This document shows positions 61,529 to 64,000 of a stretch of 64,000 nt of DNA, in pieces. The notes under the pieces were generated by a model. The model was not told the origin of the DNA and did no database searches. It saw nothing but the letters and a program-made list of their open reading frames with translations. Position numbers and translations under genes: made by a program. The first letter of the stretch is position 1; the number at the start of each line of letters is the position of its first letter. Source of the DNA: Chryseobacterium sp. PMSZPI (GTDB lineage: Bacteria; Bacteroidota; Bacteroidia; Flavobacteriales; Weeksellaceae); NCBI RefSeq assembly GCF_002835665.1, contig NZ_PIZV01000056.1, forward strand, positions 1 to 64,000, written 5' to 3'.

Positions 61529-62551
61529 ATGATTAAAAGTACAATAAAAGGAGTCGGATTTTATGTTCCAGATAACGTTGTTACAAATGATGATCTAGCT
61601 AAACTAATGACTACTAATGATGAATGGATCACAGAAAGAACAGGTATCAAGGAGAGAAGACATAGAAAAAACAGATATGATTCTCAGGAAACCAGTGCTT
61701 ATTTAGGATATAAGGCTGCTGAAAAAGCAATTCAGAATGCAGGTCTTACTTCAAAAGACATCGATTACATTGTTTTTGCAACACTTTCTCCGGATTATTA
61801 TTTTCCAGGATGTGGAGTTTTACTTCAGGATATGTTAGGATGTGATACTATCGGAGCTTTGGATGTCAGAAATCAATGTTCAGGATTTGTATATTCTATG
61901 AGTGTGGCCAATGCATTTATTAAGTCCGGAACTTACAAGAATATTCTTGTTGTAGGTGCGGAAGTCCATTCTTTCGGATTGGATTTTTCTGATGAAGGTA
62001 GAGGGGTTTCTGTCATTTTTGGTGATGGTGCCGGAGCTATTGTTCTTTCTGCAACAGAAGATGATAATGCAGGGGACGTTCTGGCTGTAAATATGCATTC
62101 TGAAGGAAAATATGCAGATGATCTTTGTACCCAATTCCCTGGTTCTAAATTCGGTTGGAGCGACAGAATGAGAAAAGACCCTGAAAATGTTACCAATAAA
62201 GAAGTATATCCGATCATGAATGGAAATTTTGTATTCAAACATGCAGTGACAAGATTCCCGGAAACCATGATGGAAGCTTTGAATAAAGCCGGAAAAACGA
62301 TTGAAGATCTTGATATGTTTATTCCACATCAGGCGAATTTGAGAATAGCTCAGTTTGTTCAGGAAAAATTCGGACTACCCAATGAAAAAGTTTTCAATAA
62401 TATCCAGAAATACGGAAATACAACAGCTGCTTCTATTCCGATTGCTTTAAGTGAAGCGATTGAACAAGGTAAAATCAAAAGAGGAGACCTTGTCCTTCTT
62501 TCAGCCTTTGGAAGTGGATTCACTTGGGGAAGTGTTTTATTTGAATACTAA
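61529..62551 (+). CDS. fabH: 3-oxoacyl-ACP synthase III
   Basis: A 340-aa thiolase-fold enzyme that condenses acetyl- or branched acyl-CoA with malonyl-ACP to start fatty-acid synthesis. Catalytic Cys at about 117 (VRNQCSGFVYS), His at about 267 (IPHQANLRI) and Asn in KYGNTTAASIPIAL form the complete FabH triad. Flavobacterial FabH normally starts iso-branched acids. ATG 61529 is preferred; the TTG at 61508 overlaps the promoter box. Confidence 0.96.
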   Translation: MIKSTIKGVGFYVPDNVVTNDDLAKLMTTNDEWITERTGIKERRHRKNRYDSQETSAYLGYKAAEKAIQNAGLTSKDIDYIVFATLSPDYYFPGCGVLLQDMLGCDTIGALDVRNQCSGFVYSMSVANAFIKSGTYKNILVVGAEVHSFGLDFSDEGRGVSVIFGDGAGAIVLSATEDDNAGDVLAVNMHSEGKYADDLCTQFPGSKFGWSDRMRKDPENVTNKEVYPIMNGNFVFKHAVTRFPETMMEALNKAGKTIEDLDMFIPHQANLRIAQFVQEKFGLPNEKVFNNIQKYGNTTAASIPIALSEAIEQGKIKRGDLVLLSAFGSGFTWGSVLFEY

Positions 62552-62571
62552 TCTCTTTATAATATATAATG

Positions 62572-62600
62572 AAAAGCGGGCATTTTTGTTCGCTTTTTTT
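62572..62600 (+). terminator. Terminator of fabH
   Basis: AAAAGCG and CGCTTTT arms with a 12-nt loop and a T-run, 20 nt after the stop. Confidence 0.65.
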
Positions 62601-62725
62601 ATTTGTAGCATTAATTGGATATTGTTTGTCAATATACTTGTTATGATTTTGTAATATACTTCTATACAGTTTGTTATTGTTTTTTATGCTTGAAATTTAA
62701 TTTTGTATAACTAATAAGAAAAACC

Positions 62726-63616
62726 ATGAAAAAGAAAAGTTTATTACCTTGTTTGTTATTGGCACAGGCTTTATTTGGTCAGATAGGTCTTAATACCAAT
62801 GTTCCAAAATCAACACTTGATGTTGTTGCAAAGACAACGGATGGCAGCAAACCGGAAGGGTTTATTGCTCCGCGGCTCACCGGTGATCAGATTAAAGCAG
62901 GAGATGCACAGTATACCACCGATCAGAAAGGGAATATGGTGTATGCAACATCGGAAGTAGGTATACCCTCAGCAAAAACAATGAATATTCAGTCCGAAGG
63001 TTATTATTATTTTGATGGAAAAGTATGGCAAAGTATGCAATCCCGACCCGGTTTGTTTACAACGTATCATGTAGGGGACATAAAAAATTCTCTACAGATA
63101 ACAGATCATGACAATTGGTATTTATTAAATGGAAGGCAGGTTTCTTCACTTCCGACAAATGCTCAGTCTGCAGCTAATTTTTTAGGATTTACCATTAATA
63201 TTCCTGATGCAACAGACAGAGTTTTGAAAACAAAAAGTATAATAGAAAATCTTGGTGATATTGGAGGTACTAATGTGCTGAAGCTGACCCAAGCTAATTT
63301 ACCTGCTGTCAACCTGTCCGGAATTGTATCAGGGACAACAGCGGATGCAGGGAGTCATAATCATGCTGCAGGAGCAGGTGGCTTTCTGCTGGGAGGAACT
63401 ACGGTAGGTAATAATGGTACCGGAAATTTAGTAGGTAATGCACCGAACAATGCTGCCTGGGGAGGAATTGGATCATTGCCGAATACTGCTGTTGGCGGTG
63501 TCCATAATCATAACTTTTCAGCTACGGCCAATGTTCCGACAGGAGGGTCTTCCCAAGCATTGGATAATAGATCAGCCTATCTGACTGTGAATACTTTTAT
63601 ATACTTAGGACAATAA
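62726..63616 (+). CDS. Exported protein with phage tail-collar-like C-terminus
   Basis: A 296-aa protein with a signal peptide (LLPCLLLAQALFGQ). The mature start IGLNTNVPKSTLDVVAKTTDGSKPEGFIAPRLTGDQI recurs at the start of many Chryseobacterium exported proteins. The C-terminal half (ATDRVLKTK..., GGTNVLKLTQANLPAVNLSGIVSG, AGSHNHAAGAGGF, and LDNRSAYLTVNTFIYLG) matches the pattern of phage tail-collar/short-tail-fibre domains, where His-x-His sites bind metal. No other phage genes are near, so it is probably a domesticated surface adhesin-like protein. No T9SS sorting domain is seen. Confidence 0.78.
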   Translation: MKKKSLLPCLLLAQALFGQIGLNTNVPKSTLDVVAKTTDGSKPEGFIAPRLTGDQIKAGDAQYTTDQKGNMVYATSEVGIPSAKTMNIQSEGYYYFDGKVWQSMQSRPGLFTTYHVGDIKNSLQITDHDNWYLLNGRQVSSLPTNAQSAANFLGFTINIPDATDRVLKTKSIIENLGDIGGTNVLKLTQANLPAVNLSGIVSGTTADAGSHNHAAGAGGFLLGGTTVGNNGTGNLVGNAPNNAAWGGIGSLPNTAVGGVHNHNFSATANVPTGGSSQALDNRSAYLTVNTFIYLGQ

Positions 63617-63647
63617 TAATCCTCGATCTATATACATATTTTTAAAT

Positions 63648-63973
63648 GGATCAAGAGCAAGAGTTGTGGGGCTTAGAAATTTAGATCTGTTTAATTTTAA
63701 AATTTCACGCAAAGGATTTCTATTATCCGGTGTTGTATTTTAGGAAGCGAAGACTGAATCAATTGTATTGATTCTTTCTAAGCGTACGTATATCTACATC
63801 GCTTCATCAGCGACTTTTGTCGCTTTCTTAGCTCCCTTATTAATAATGAATTGAATCTTGTCTTTGCGTTTAAATCAAATTTCAGTATAAAGCTTAGAGG
63901 AGTAAAAAGATAATTCTTTTTTTCTTCAGATTAACTAATTTTTTATCTAGTCCCCAAGTTTTGCAACTGATCC
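63648..63973 (-). mobile_element. MITE copy 3 (326 bp)
   Basis: Full-length inverted copy of 52289-52614, same length. The ends GGATCAAGAGCAAGAGTTGT and the complement of GGATCAGTTGCAAAACTTGG are terminal inverted repeats. Flanking 8-mers TTTTAAAT (63640-63647) and TTTTAAAC (63974-63981) agree at 7 of 8 positions. Contains the conserved GCGACTTTTGTCGC hairpin. No coding frame. Confidence 0.87.
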
Positions 63974-64000
63974 TTTTAAACACAAAATAAAAGAGGCAGT

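Noticed and set aside
62726-63616. Prophage remnant
   Set aside because: Only one collar-like domain is present, with a bacterial signal peptide; no integrase, capsid or att-like repeats nearby.

Overview
The window looks like chromosome of a Chryseobacterium-type flavobacterium (Bacteroidota, Weeksellaceae). The DNA is AT-rich. It carries core type IX secretion genes (porU, porV, gldJ), a mevalonate-pathway gene (mvaD), many short exported or lipid-anchored proteins, and repeated matches to the Bacteroidota promoter TTTG-N19/20-TAnnTTTG. No rRNA, tRNA, CRISPR array, prophage or intact insertion sequence was found.

Layout. 0.1-8.5 kb: housekeeping and stress genes (mutS2, a GNAT acetyltransferase, ung, a lipoprotein, a DUF456 protein, a YbdG-type MscS channel, pdxJ, an alpha/beta hydrolase). 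8.5-11.1 kb: a compact microviridin-type graspetide (omega-ester/amide RiPP) cluster with two precursor genes and two ATP-grasp ligase genes. 11.6-19.6 kb: an epimerase/acyl-CoA ligase operon, mvaD, an NTF2-like exported protein, a VOC protein, a TauE/SafE-DUF1634 transporter pair, a DUF1543 gene and purK. 19.8-31.8 kb: an SH3 protein, a CPA2 antiporter with a lipoprotein, a DMT exporter, purE, a YiaA/B protein, ahcY, a phosphopantetheinyl transferase and a FUSC protein. 31.8-40.1 kb: porV-porU opposite gldJ and murF. 40.5-46.7 kb: a NUDIX hydrolase, an SRPBCC protein, anmK, an LptC-like lipoprotein, an outer-membrane barrel and holB. 47-52.3 kb: a Cys-rich exported peptide facing a tetR-tolC-hlyD-emrB-type efflux operon. 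53-64 kb: an orphan two-gene unit, a DoxD-DoxA fusion with neighbours, tag, an hxlR/NAD(P)H-oxidoreductase divergent pair, a patatin with inserted membrane helices, corA, fabH and a tail-collar-like exported protein.

The most interesting system is the graspetide cluster. Both precursors carry the ligase-binding leader motif (PFFA-x-FLE) and a T-x-KYPSDGDDD core. Between leader and core, each also has a linker built on an exact 8-residue period ([VI][TS]-x4-D-x), so the linker may hold degenerate cores. A terminator-like hairpin separates precursor genes from ligase genes.

The intergenic DNA is also unusual. There are three copies of a 251-326 bp miniature inverted-repeat element, with an exact 8-bp target duplication at one copy and near-matches at the others. 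Long tandem or dispersed 166-186 bp repeats contain a hairpin that shows compensatory changes. Other families include a bipartite GGGCTTTAGCCC element and a 90-bp tandem array. Several genes have a -7 promoter box ending only 4-5 nt before the start codon, which suggests leaderless transcripts.
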